Notes: generated by a model not told the origin, from the letters alone. A stretch of 62,715 nucleotides of DNA from an uncultured Lachnoclostridium sp. (GCA_944376715.1 CALWDO010000013.1:1-62715), one strand, 5' to 3'; counted from the first letter of the stretch, positions 14,887-21,607 are shown. Numbers and translations: made by a program.

Positions 14887-15013
14887 GCAGTATACATATC
14901 GTTATCACGTACACAAGATACAGCTTTAAAAATTCAGGCTGTATCTTTTTCATTATCATGCAGCAAGCTCCAGCTATTACCCAGACCATGGCAATCGCAA
15001 ACGCTGTGCTCAC
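14825..15013 (-). CDS. Small two-helix membrane protein, minus arm of the second divergent cassette
   Basis: A 62-residue product with two membrane helices (about residues 4-20 and 31-52). The GTG start at 15013 has AAGGAGGT seven bases upstream. Its 3' end overlaps the plus-strand gene at 14464-14886 tail to tail by 62 bases, and that gene's terminator hairpin lies inside this frame. Such overlap of a small hydrophobic protein with an opposing transcript is also the geometry of type I toxin-antitoxin pairs. That is only a geometric hint. Confidence 0.45.
   Translation of the reverse strand: MSTAFAIAMVWVIAGACCMIMKKIQPEFLKLYLVYVITICILLTCFLAWYLLKAQPVLQTMQ
14915..14950 (+). terminator. Rho-independent terminator of the 140-residue membrane protein gene
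   Basis: A perfect ten-pair stem AAGATACAGC / GCTGTATCTT with a 13-base loop, followed by TTT. Confidence 0.75.
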
Positions 15014-15125
15014 CTACTCCACCTCCTTCCCTGACTCCACAGGAGCTTTATTTGTCTTCCTTCCTGTGCTACACTTTCTTTACAGGCTCCCGCCAGAGCC
15101 CAGTATCGAAGTAAGGAGAAAGGCA

Positions 15126-15950
15126 ATGAGCACTTATGACGAAGCTGTCCGTATTCATGAAATGCTTGAAAAAACTTTAGAACCTATTCGCAGGATCCAG
15201 GATCAATATTTTGAAGTACTCGAACCAATCAGGCAGGCTCAAGAAGTTCTTTATAACCGCTGGAATCAATATTTCTCTCAGTACCAATTGATGAACGAAA
15301 ACATTATTCAAATTGTCAATTCAGTTAACGAAATGACCCAGGCATTTTCTGTCCCTTTTCAACAATTAACAGAAAATCTCCTATCTAATTTGTACGAGTC
15401 TTTTTCTGCTATCAACGGCATAACATCTCCCGCATATGACATTCTTAATACGCTTTCAGAAGGTATTACATTTTCACCTAATGGAGTATCTATCACTGAA
15501 GATGCTTTACAATCTATCTCCGAGTTTGTTGATTTGCCTTCAGAAACCACGGAGGCCCACCCCGAAACATCCACTAAGCTAATCTCCTTCAAGGAATTTC
15601 TCCTTGACATTCTAATTCCGATATTTGCAATATTGATTCCGTTGATACAGACACAGCATCTTCATCGTTTAGATGCATTAGAGGAAGAACGTTATCAACT
15701 GGAAGAATCTGAATATCAGGAACGATTAATCCAAATTGAAGAAGAACAACTAGAGACTGAACAACAAATCCTTACATACCTTGAACAGATTTCAAATTCT
15801 CTTGAAGCAAATCCAGGGAATCAACAACTTCTCGAAGAATCTGTAGACGCTCTTCAGCAATCCCTAACTGCGTCTCCTGAGCTTGAAGAATCTGCTGATC
15901 CTGAGTATGAAGCCTCTGATGTTCCCGATATTCATAATGTACATAAATAA
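15126..15950 (+). CDS. Coiled-coil membrane protein, plus arm of the second divergent cassette
   Basis: About 274 residues from the ATG at 15126, chosen for its AAGGAG site; the longer frame to 14958 lacks one. There is a long helical N-terminal region, one membrane segment (LLDILIPIFAILIPLI, about residue 165), then a glutamate/glutamine-rich coiled coil and an acidic tail. No family is recognised. The order 'membrane helix then Q/E-rich helix' recalls the shorter plus-strand gene at 14464, and the two control regions are related. The gene lies between cro and the early genes in the lysogenic orientation, and a terminator follows at 15965. Probably a lysogeny-expressed accessory protein. Confidence 0.6.
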   Translation: MSTYDEAVRIHEMLEKTLEPIRRIQDQYFEVLEPIRQAQEVLYNRWNQYFSQYQLMNENIIQIVNSVNEMTQAFSVPFQQLTENLLSNLYESFSAINGITSPAYDILNTLSEGITFSPNGVSITEDALQSISEFVDLPSETTEAHPETSTKLISFKEFLLDILIPIFAILIPLIQTQHLHRLDALEEERYQLEESEYQERLIQIEEEQLETEQQILTYLEQISNSLEANPGNQQLLEESVDALQQSLTASPELEESADPEYEASDVPDIHNVHK

Positions 15951-15964
15951 ATTGATTTACCCAT

Positions 15965-16014
15965 AAGACTGCAATGCCTATCCAAAGCGATATATACTGC
16001 AGTCTTCTTTTTTT
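15965..16014 (+). terminator. Terminator between the coiled-coil gene and cro
   Basis: A perfect nine-pair stem AAGACTGCA (15965-15973) / TGCAGTCTT (15998-16006) with a following run of seven T. Confidence 0.7.
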
Positions 16015-16027
16015 GTTTGGATTTATT

Positions 16028-16261
16028 TCACTCCACCCCTTCTATTTTTTGTCTCATTTCGTGACATTCCTCATCAAAAAAAATTTTCTGAACTGTTGTA
16101 TTGTAATAATCCGCCAATGCAATTTTAACAGAATCTCTTGGAATCCTTCTCTCTGTTTCGTACATTGCAAGCGTAGAAGTCGCAATTCCAATAGATTTTG
16201 CTACCTCAGATCGACTTCTTGGACCTCTTAATTCCATTAAGCGCTTTCCGTATGGAACCAT
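16028..16261 (-). CDS. Cro-like XRE-family regulator
   Basis: A 77-residue protein with a single XRE helix-turn-helix (SRSEVAKSIGIATSTLAMYETERRIPRDSVKIALADYY). It is the first gene of the leftward lytic transcript and diverges from the CI-like repressor at 16401, with three operators between them. In related phages this protein commits to lytic growth by shutting off the repressor promoter. A strong promoter (TTGACA-17-TATACT) drives it. Confidence 0.8.
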   Translation of the reverse strand: MVPYGKRLMELRGPRSRSEVAKSIGIATSTLAMYETERRIPRDSVKIALADYYNTTVQKIFFDEECHEMRQKIEGVE

Positions 16262-16279
16262 TTCTTATCACCTCCACTT

Positions 16280-16375
16280 GTCACTTTTTGTGACTAAATT
16301 CAGTATATCACTACTCTATATTCTTGTCAATCACATTTTGTGACATTTTTATTTACTTTTATCACACATTGTGAT
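16280..16375. promoter_or_regulatory. Immunity switch region: three operators and two divergent promoters
   Basis: Three 15-base inverted repeats of the form RTCAC-N5-GTGAY lie at 16280-16294, 16330-16344 and 16361-16375. The leftward promoter has TTGACA at 16325-16330 and TATACT at 16302-16307, 17 bases apart. It is flanked by the first operator and touched by the second. The rightward repressor promoter has TTTACT at 16352-16357 and TATCAT at 16375-16380, with the third operator in its spacer. This is the textbook layout of a CI/Cro switch. Confidence 0.8.
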
Positions 16376-16400
16376 ATCATACCTGTAAAGGAGGCACGCG

Positions 16401-16853
16401 ATGGGAAACTTTCAAAATATCTTCAAACGATTAAGAATATCAAGCGGATTAACACAATCAGAAATCGCTCAACGAATAGGTATATCGCGTAGCACAATCG
16501 GGATGTATGAAACAGGTGCTCGCGAACCAGACTTCGAAACTTTAGAAAAAATAGCTGATTTCTTCAATGTTGACACGGATTATTTATTAGGCCGAACAGA
16601 TAGAACTTCTATCTTACCAGAAACCATAGGTCTTTATAACTCTTCTTTGAATAAAAAAGATGAAAAGGATATAGAAAAAATCCTCGATCACACCAGAGAG
16701 CAGCTCCTAAACCAAGAAGGATTGATGTTCGATGGAAATCCGGCAACATCTGAAGCGATAGACTCCATCCTTTCTGCCATGCAGATCGGCATGGAAATGG
16801 CGAAGAAAAAGAATAAGGAAAAATACACTCCTAAAAAATACAAAAAGGACTGA
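16401..16853 (+). CDS. CI-like phage repressor, XRE family
   Basis: A 150-residue protein. The N-terminal XRE helix-turn-helix (GLTQSEIAQRIGISRSTIGMYE) lies at residues about 15-40, and FFNVDTDYLLGRTD is the usual linker of Firmicute phage repressors. The C-terminal part is helical, with no LexA-type peptidase residues, so induction is expected through the ImmA peptidase encoded five bases downstream. AAAGGAGG precedes the ATG. It keeps the lytic promoter off by binding the three operators in the upstream gap and should also control itself through the third operator. Confidence 0.85.
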   Translation: MGNFQNIFKRLRISSGLTQSEIAQRIGISRSTIGMYETGAREPDFETLEKIADFFNVDTDYLLGRTDRTSILPETIGLYNSSLNKKDEKDIEKILDHTREQLLNQEGLMFDGNPATSEAIDSILSAMQIGMEMAKKKNKEKYTPKKYKKD

Positions 16854-16857
16854 TATC

Positions 16858-17292
16858 ATGAATAATCGGCTGATTTGCAAAAAGGCAAACCAATTAGTCA
16901 GATTTTACAAGACCCGCGATCCGTTTGAAATGATCAAGGGCATGAATGTCATCCTGGTATTCCATCCACTCGAAGATATCCGCGGCTTTTATCAATACTT
17001 TCAACGTAATAACATCATTTATATCGATGAAAAACTGGATGAGTTTGAAAAGAAATTTGTATGTGCCCATGAACTTGGACATATGTTTTTGCATAAGAAA
17101 ACAAATGCCATTTTTATGGACACAAAGACACATTTCAAATCTGACCGTTTTGAACAAGAAGCCGATTTATTCGCAGCGGATCTATTGATTTCCGATGAAC
17201 TACTCGCAGAATATTCTGAATATACTTGTCGGCAAATCTCTGTATTAACAGGTTATCATGAGGCTCTGATTGAGCTCCGTAGGCTCATTTAA
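16858..17292 (+). CDS. ImmA/IrrE-family metallopeptidase
   Basis: A 144-residue zinc peptidase with the HExxH motif in FVCAHELGHMFLHKK (about residue 69) and the downstream acidic ligand region FEQEADLFAADLLI. In ICEBs1-like and siphophage systems this family cleaves the neighbouring XRE repressor after DNA damage to trigger induction. The gene starts five bases after the repressor stop, which supports that partnership. Confidence 0.9.
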   Translation: MNNRLICKKANQLVRFYKTRDPFEMIKGMNVILVFHPLEDIRGFYQYFQRNNIIYIDEKLDEFEKKFVCAHELGHMFLHKKTNAIFMDTKTHFKSDRFEQEADLFAADLLISDELLAEYSEYTCRQISVLTGYHEALIELRRLI

Positions 17293-17352
17293 ATTTCATA
17301 GCATTCTAATATTTTAACTCAATCCAATATGAGAGAAAGGAACGATATTTAT

Positions 17353-18675
17353 ATGAAAAGAAAGTGGTATCTTCAAACTTGGTTCATCTGTGTTCTATTT
17401 GTTTTTTGGCCCTTAGTCATACCCGCTGTTTTAGGAGTAGTGTTTCTTGTGTTACAAATTTTTGAAAATAATAAGCTCAGAGAAAAATATGGTACTATAG
17501 ATTCTCTGGATAATAAGATTTCTGATCTTAAGACTAAAATAAATGAAATTGAAAAATCCAATTCCGATTTAATTACGAATTGGAACTATAAAATTAATAA
17601 CAAAAAAACAGAATATGATAGCTTATGTGCCGAAATTGCCACCCTAGGACAAGAAGCGGTCTGCTCACAATACGTTTATTCCGATTATGATGGCCTTACA
17701 TCCGAGGAATGTAAAAATAAGTTGGCTCTTTTAAAGGCAGAAGAGCAAGCCTACATTAAAAATTCTAATGCGGTAAAATTATTCGGTAGTTCTTCCAAGA
17801 AAGGATTAAATTCCAACGTAAAGCAAATATTACGATGCTTTAATTCCGAATGTGACAATGTTTTATTGAACTTATCTGTAAAAACCATTGATACGGCACG
17901 AAACAAAATAACAAAATCGTTTGAGACTCTCAATAAATTGTTTTCTGTTGATGGGGTTCAATTGGAACAAAAGCTTTTGCAATATAAACTAGAAGAACTA
18001 AATCTTGTCTATACATATGAACTTAAAAAGGAACAAGAACGAGAACATCAAAGGGTTATTAAAGAGCAGATGATAGAAGAAGAGAAAGTTCGAAGAGAAA
18101 TAGAACGGCAAAAAGCAAAATTAGAAAAAGACCAGGCTCAATATTCCAATGAGATTAATCGTCTTATGGGATACATGCAAAAAACCCAGGATGATGTAGA
18201 AAAGCAACTTTATATCGATAAAATCAAAGAATTGGAGGAAAAACTTAAACAGCTGGAAGCTGATAAGGCTACTGTTTTGGAACGAGAAGCCAATGCGCTC
18301 GCAGGGTATGTATATATTATTTCAAATATTGGCTCTTTTGGAGAAAATGTCTACAAAATTGGCATGACACGACGCCTAGAACCTATGGATCGCGTGAAGG
18401 AACTTGGAAGTGCTTCTGTCCCATTTGAATTTGATGTGCATGCCATGATATTCTCAGATAATGCTCCAGCTCTTGAAACTGCCCTGCATCAGGCATTTGA
18501 AAAACAGAGTGTGAATCGCGTAAATTTGAGAAAGGAATTTTTCCGAGTATCTCTGGATGATATTGAAAAAGTTGTCAAAGATAACTTTAATAATGCTGTA
18601 AAGTTTACTCGTATACCGGTGGCAAAGGAATATAACGAAACACTTGAGATATTAAAACAAGAACAATCTGCTTAA
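17353..18675 (+). CDS. Membrane nuclease with DUF4041 and GIY-YIG (T5orf172) domains, SNIPE-like
   Basis: About 440 residues. The ATG at 17353 (MKRKWYL) is preferred because AAAGGA lies upstream; the ATG at 17329 has no such site. Order: N-terminal membrane segment (about residues 8-36), coiled coil, DUF4041-type region (about 90-200), second coiled coil, and a C-terminal GIY-YIG variant with GYVYIIS (318), YKIGMTRR (334-341, catalytic-type Arg) and ETALHQAFE (375, metal-ligand-type Glu). A membrane anchor plus DUF4041 plus GIY-YIG is the plan of the SNIPE defence nuclease, which cuts incoming phage DNA at the membrane. Its place after repressor and ImmA fits expression in the lysogen. Confidence 0.75.
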   Translation: MKRKWYLQTWFICVLFVFWPLVIPAVLGVVFLVLQIFENNKLREKYGTIDSLDNKISDLKTKINEIEKSNSDLITNWNYKINNKKTEYDSLCAEIATLGQEAVCSQYVYSDYDGLTSEECKNKLALLKAEEQAYIKNSNAVKLFGSSSKKGLNSNVKQILRCFNSECDNVLLNLSVKTIDTARNKITKSFETLNKLFSVDGVQLEQKLLQYKLEELNLVYTYELKKEQEREHQRVIKEQMIEEEKVRREIERQKAKLEKDQAQYSNEINRLMGYMQKTQDDVEKQLYIDKIKELEEKLKQLEADKATVLEREANALAGYVYIISNIGSFGENVYKIGMTRRLEPMDRVKELGSASVPFEFDVHAMIFSDNAPALETALHQAFEKQSVNRVNLRKEFFRVSLDDIEKVVKDNFNNAVKFTRIPVAKEYNETLEILKQEQSA

Positions 18676-18708
18676 ATATTTTTACTTGTCTTACAAAAGT
18701 AATTGTTA

Positions 18709-18794
18709 ATCGAATTATGAAGATAGGAAAGGCTCCCGACACACTCGGAAGAGTACCTAAAATGATGGATACGTCGCCCATCTTGTAATTCGAT
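18709..18794 (+). other. Structured element after the membrane nuclease gene
   Basis: A long closing helix (18709-18724 with 18780-18794, ATCGAATTA...TAATTCGAT plus five further pairs after a small bulge) encloses a four-pair GGAA-tetraloop hairpin (18743-18754) and a second GATGG/CCATC hairpin. It has no T tract and no coding potential I trust. It could be a structured 3' end, a riboswitch-like element or a remnant of a mobile element. Confidence 0.4.
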
Positions 18795-18800
18795 GAACTA

Positions 18801-18829
18801 TTGACTGCGAGCATATTATAGACTATAAT
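18801..18829 (+). promoter_or_regulatory. Strong promoter of a small RNA
   Basis: TTGACT (18801-18806), an exact 17-base spacer, and a perfect TATAAT (18824-18829). No protein gene follows; a terminator lies about 95 bases downstream. Confidence 0.7.
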
Positions 18830-18835
18830 GAATCC

Positions 18836-18931
18836 ACAGTAAAGCTACACTTTACTGAACATCGCCTATAGGACATCAAAGAAGATATGAATTCATTATG
18901 TGAAGGTCTCGTAGCAATACGAGACCTTTTA
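18836..18931 (+). ncRNA. Candidate small RNA, about 95 bases
   Basis: The transcript predicted from the promoter at 18801-18829 begins near 18836. It folds into a perfect eight-pair hairpin CAGTAAAG/CTTTACTG and ends at a perfect nine-pair terminator GGTCTCGTA-GCAA-TACGAGACC followed by TTTT (18905-18930). Only a weak 22-codon frame is present. It is encoded between the membrane nuclease and the toxin pair, in the lysogenic orientation. Function unknown. Confidence 0.6.
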
Positions 18932-18936
18932 CGTTA

Positions 18937-19057
18937 CTCCAAAACAATTTGTTAACGTCGGTAAATCATTTGCCCCTGCGGGGGATCAGGGGCGCACCTT
19001 GAAAACATAATATCCTTACCAAGGCAGTTGATAGGGCGGTCATAGCAATTCTGAATT
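18937..19057. other. Short non-coding stretch with a CCCCTG hairpin
   Basis: The only structure I see is GCCCCTG...CAGGGGC near 18972-18993. It closely resembles the hairpin after the recombinase (21612-21632), down to a shared CCCCTGCG left arm. It may mark the end of an older inserted segment. Confidence 0.3.
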
Positions 19058-19170
19058 AAAAAAATAAGTAAACCGCTCTGATATCCTTGGCCGGATGGGC
19101 GGTTTACTCATAATAACTGTCTAATTCGCCGGAACGGGGAGCTCGTACCTCCCTTACCGACTGTCTTGTT
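19058..19170 (-). ncRNA. Candidate small RNA, antitoxin-RNA-like, about 113 bases
   Basis: Leftward promoter: TTGACA (19199-19204), 16 bases, extended -10 TGCTATAAT (TATAAT at 19177-19182). The predicted RNA contains a GGGAG/CTCCC hairpin and ends in a perfect nine-pair stem GTAAACCGC/GCGGTTTAC (19099-19107 with 19068-19076), then TTATTTTTTT. From memory this resembles the antisense RNAs that accompany small holin-like type I toxins in Firmicutes. No intact toxin gene overlaps it here, only a possible tail of one (SNSELKK then stop, ending near 19067). A frame of about 23 codons inside it has no ribosome site. Confidence 0.55.
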
Positions 19171-19176
19171 AAGTAT

Positions 19177-19204
19177 ATTATAGCAGATATACTTAAAATG
19201 TCAA
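19177..19204 (-). promoter_or_regulatory. Consensus promoter of the leftward small RNA
   Basis: TTGACA and TATAAT with a 16-base spacer and a TGC extension of the -10 box. It is among the strongest-looking promoters in the window. Confidence 0.7.
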
Positions 19205-19334
19205 ATGGTGACAGCTGATCTCCTGCGCCAAGCTGTTTCCGCACAATGGACATGGATTGAAATAAATGCATAGGGAACAATAAATATCACATAGAAAACC
19301 GCATATCATGTAAACAAATGGAAGGAGTGATTAT

Positions 19335-19559
19335 ATGTCGACACTTGAAAAAGCAATGAGTCTGTTACAGGAACTTCCTGAACAGAAAGTAGAAACCGTT
19401 TACACCTTTATTCAATTCATAATTGCAAATGACGCTGCCGACACTGCAAATCGCACATCTGCTTTTGGTATAGCGCACAAGTATGCGAATCCTGATCTCA
19501 TCGATAAAGAAAAGGAGGCGTTTTCAAATGCCATGGTCAAAAAACATGTTCTTGATTGA
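19335..19559 (+). CDS. VapB-like antitoxin of a PIN-toxin pair
   Basis: A 74-residue protein. The N-terminal helical region LEKAMSLLQELPEQKVETVYTFIQFI is of the DUF2281/VapB type found in antitoxins. The C-terminal tail is probably the segment that wraps the toxin. GGAAGGAG precedes the ATG. It overlaps the PIN-domain toxin gene by 32 bases in another frame, the normal order of antitoxin before toxin. The pair probably represses its own promoter and stabilises the prophage or provides defence. Confidence 0.7.
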   Translation: MSTLEKAMSLLQELPEQKVETVYTFIQFIIANDAADTANRTSAFGIAHKYANPDLIDKEKEAFSNAMVKKHVLD

Positions 19560-19911
19560 TGCCAATGTCATTCTCCGCTACCTTTTAAATGACAACCCAT
19601 CGATGTCTCAAAAAGCCAAGGAAATCATTGAAGCAGGAGCTTATACGAAAGCTGAAATTCTCGCAGAAGTTGTCTATGTTTTGGACGGCGTATACTCAGT
19701 TACACGTGAAGATATTAAAACATATATTTTAAGGATTTTAGATGATGTGCAATGCTCAGAGCACTCTTCTATCGCCTATGCGATGACTGTATATGCTGCA
19801 ACAAAACTTGATTTTGTAGACTGCCTACTCGTCGGCTATCACTTTGTTAATGGTGAAAAAGTATTCACTTTTGACAAAAAGCTGAACAAGCAGATACAAG
19901 AAAAATCTTAA
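19528..19911 (+). CDS. VapC-like PIN-domain ribonuclease toxin
   Basis: About 127 residues from the ATG at 19528, chosen for AAGGAGG upstream; a frame start at 19483 has no site. The PIN acidic residues are in place: MFLIDANVILRYLL (first Asp), AEVVYVLDGVY (Glu), KLDFVDCLLVGY (Asp) and VFTFDKKLNKQI (last Asp). PIN toxins cut RNA, commonly tRNA or rRNA, when freed from the antitoxin encoded just upstream. The 9-base-stem hairpin at 19916-19939 may end the transcript. Confidence 0.8.
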   Translation: MPWSKNMFLIDANVILRYLLNDNPSMSQKAKEIIEAGAYTKAEILAEVVYVLDGVYSVTREDIKTYILRILDDVQCSEHSSIAYAMTVYAATKLDFVDCLLVGYHFVNGEKVFTFDKKLNKQIQEKS

Positions 19912-19915
19912 TTCC

Positions 19916-19979
19916 AACCGTATGGAATTACATACGGTTAAAAATAAAGACCGCCCTGATGCGGCAACACCAGGACGGT
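19916..19979 (+). promoter_or_regulatory. Two hairpins in the leader before the recombinase
   Basis: The first is a perfect nine-pair hairpin AACCGTATG-GAATTA-CATACGGTT (19916-19939). The second is ACCGCCCTG/CAGGACGGT (19950-19958 with 19971-19979), one mismatch, with a 12-base loop. I recall similar hairpins before many Clostridia serine recombinases; a regulatory RNA role is inferred. Confidence 0.45.
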
Positions 19980-20036
19980 TCAGATATCTCCGAAAAGATA
20001 CCTCACAAACACAACTATAGTGTATCATTTTCGGAG

Positions 20037-20073
20037 CAGCCATGCAAGCGAAAACTCGCTGGCTGTTATTTTT
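20037..20073 (+). terminator. Terminator-like hairpin just before the recombinase (possible attenuator)
   Basis: CAGCC...AGCG / CGCT-GGCTG (20037-20065) followed by TTATTTTT. It overlaps a 25-codon leader frame, so translation of the leader could alter its folding. Confidence 0.45.
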
Positions 20074-20119
20074 GTACCAAAAAATAATTTGCGACGTCGC
20101 AAAAGTCGTTCCCGTATAG
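20042..20119 (+). CDS. 25-residue leader peptide upstream of the recombinase
   Basis: The peptide is MQAKTRWLLFLYQ followed by KIICDVAKVVPV, with CGGAG five bases before its ATG. I recall similar short frames containing YQKxxxDVxKxVP before serine recombinases in other Clostridia, which suggests conservation. The palindrome at 20088-20103 lies in its codons for ICDVAK. It overlaps the terminator-like hairpin, so a leader-peptide or attenuation role for recombinase expression is possible. Confidence 0.4.
   Translation: MQAKTRWLLFLYQKIICDVAKVVPV
20088..20103. repeat. Perfect 16-base palindrome TTTGCGACGTCGCAAA before the recombinase
   Basis: Shares the 14-base core TTGCGACGTCGCAA with the palindrome at 4240-4255 in the ParB-like gene. 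It lies about 47 bases before the recombinase start and could be an operator. Confidence 0.55.
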
Positions 20120-20149
20120 AGGAACGTGGATTGAACTGGAGGTATGAAC

Positions 20150-21607
20150 ATGAAAAATGGTGCATGTTACATCCGGGTAAGTACAGAAAAACAGGATGAA
20201 CTGTCCCCGGACGCCCAGAAACGTCTGCTGCTGGATTATGCCCGGGAGAATGATATTATCGTCACGGAAGACAGCATCTTCTGGGAGATCGGGATCTCCG
20301 GCCGGAAGACGGAAAACCGGCCGGCGTTCCGGCAGATGGTCGCCACTGCCAAAAGCAAAGACCATCCTTTTGATGTAATCCTGGTCTGGAAATTTTCCCG
20401 GTTTGCCAGGAACCAGGAAGAATCCATCGTCTATAAATCTCTGCTGAAAAAAAGCGGTGTGGACGTGGTCAGCGTATCGGAGCCGCTTCCGGAAGGGATC
20501 ATGGGCGGCCTGATCGAGCGGATCCTGGAGTGGATGGACGAATACTACTCTATCCGCCTGTCCGGCGAAGTCATGCGCGGCATGACGGAGAAAGCCATGC
20601 GCGGCGGCTACCAGTCCAATCCGCCCATGGGATACAACCGGGAGCGCGGCGGCCTTCCGGTGGTCAACGAAAAGGAAGCAGCCATCGTGCGCCGAGTGTT
20701 CCACCTTTTTGTGGACGAAAAGATGAGCATGTGCGCCATCGCCAAAAGAATGAACCTGGACGGATACCCCACCAAACGCGGCGCCCACTGGAATGTGACG
20801 CACATCCGGTACATGCTCGGCAATCCATTCTACATTGGGAAAATACGATGGAATTATATCACACATGCAAATGGGAAACGGAAAAGGGATGAAGAGGACT
20901 GGATCATCGCGGATGGCGTGCACGAACCGATCATCCCGGAAGAGACTTTCCAGGTTGCACAGAAGCGGCTCAAAGAAGCTGCCGGACGCGGCTTTGGAGC
21001 CGGGCACATCTCATCCCGGCACTGGCTCAGCGGCATACTGAAATGCGGCGTCTGCGGCGGCCCCATGACTTATGTGGGAGCGACAAAACGAAACGGGGCT
21101 TCCTACCGGTGCGTCTATCATGTCCGCGGGGCCTGCAGCACCACCGGCCGGATCGCGCTGTCCAAGCTGGAGAGCGCCGTCCTGTCCGGCCTGGAGGACC
21201 CTTTCGATACAGCGGCCGATGCTGTCTTTGTCCAGCGGGATCTGCTGCAGGATGATGCAGGCGCGCCGCAGATCATCCAGGATCAGATCAAAGACCTGGA
21301 TCGTAAAGAAAAGCGTCTGCGCGCTGCTTATATGGATGGGATCGATACACTGGAAGATTACCGGGAAGCGCGCCGTACTCTGGACGCGCGCCGGGAAGAA
21401 TTAAAGAGACGCCTGGAAGAACTGATCTGCCCGGAAGAGTCCGAAGATGTCCGGATCCGCCTGATCCAGAATACGCAGGATGTACTGAAGGTACTGAAGA
21501 ATCCGGATATAGACGTCCTGAAGAAACAGGACGCCATCCGGAATATTTGCCAGAAGATCCTCTGGAACAAAGAGACCAGCACACTGACCTTCTACTTCTA
21601 TACATAG
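20150..21607 (+). CDS. Large serine recombinase (phage integrase)
   Basis: About 485 residues from ATG 20150 (GGAGG at proper distance; the ATG at 20144 is too close to it). The N-terminal resolvase domain carries the catalytic serine in ACYIRVSTEKQ and the conserved Arg-rich VWKFSRFARN. A recombinase domain follows, with GGYQSNPPMGY and the RGAHWNVTHIRYMLGNPFYIG motif. A zinc ribbon (KCGVCGGPM...C...C, about residue 300) precedes a C-terminal coiled coil. It is the last prophage gene and lies about 65 bases from the junction with the interrupted PBP gene, as expected for the integrase that put the prophage there. Excision would need a directionality factor that I cannot identify. Confidence 0.95.
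   Translation: MKNGACYIRVSTEKQDELSPDAQKRLLLDYARENDIIVTEDSIFWEIGISGRKTENRPAFRQMVATAKSKDHPFDVILVWKFSRFARNQEESIVYKSLLKKSGVDVVSVSEPLPEGIMGGLIERILEWMDEYYSIRLSGEVMRGMTEKAMRGGYQSNPPMGYNRERGGLPVVNEKEAAIVRRVFHLFVDEKMSMCAIAKRMNLDGYPTKRGAHWNVTHIRYMLGNPFYIGKIRWNYITHANGKRKRDEEDWIIADGVHEPIIPEETFQVAQKRLKEAAGRGFGAGHISSRHWLSGILKCGVCGGPMTYVGATKRNGASYRCVYHVRGACSTTGRIALSKLESAVLSGLEDPFDTAADAVFVQRDLLQDDAGAPQIIQDQIKDLDRKEKRLRAAYMDGIDTLEDYREARRTLDARREELKRRLEELICPEESEDVRIRLIQNTQDVLKVLKNPDIDVLKKQDAIRNICQKILWNKETSTLTFYFYT

Noticed and set aside
18605-18814. 69-codon leftward frame with a hydrophobic middle after the membrane nuclease gene
   Set aside because: No ribosome site, and it overlaps the nuclease 3' end and the structured element; hydrophobicity alone is not enough to call a toxin.
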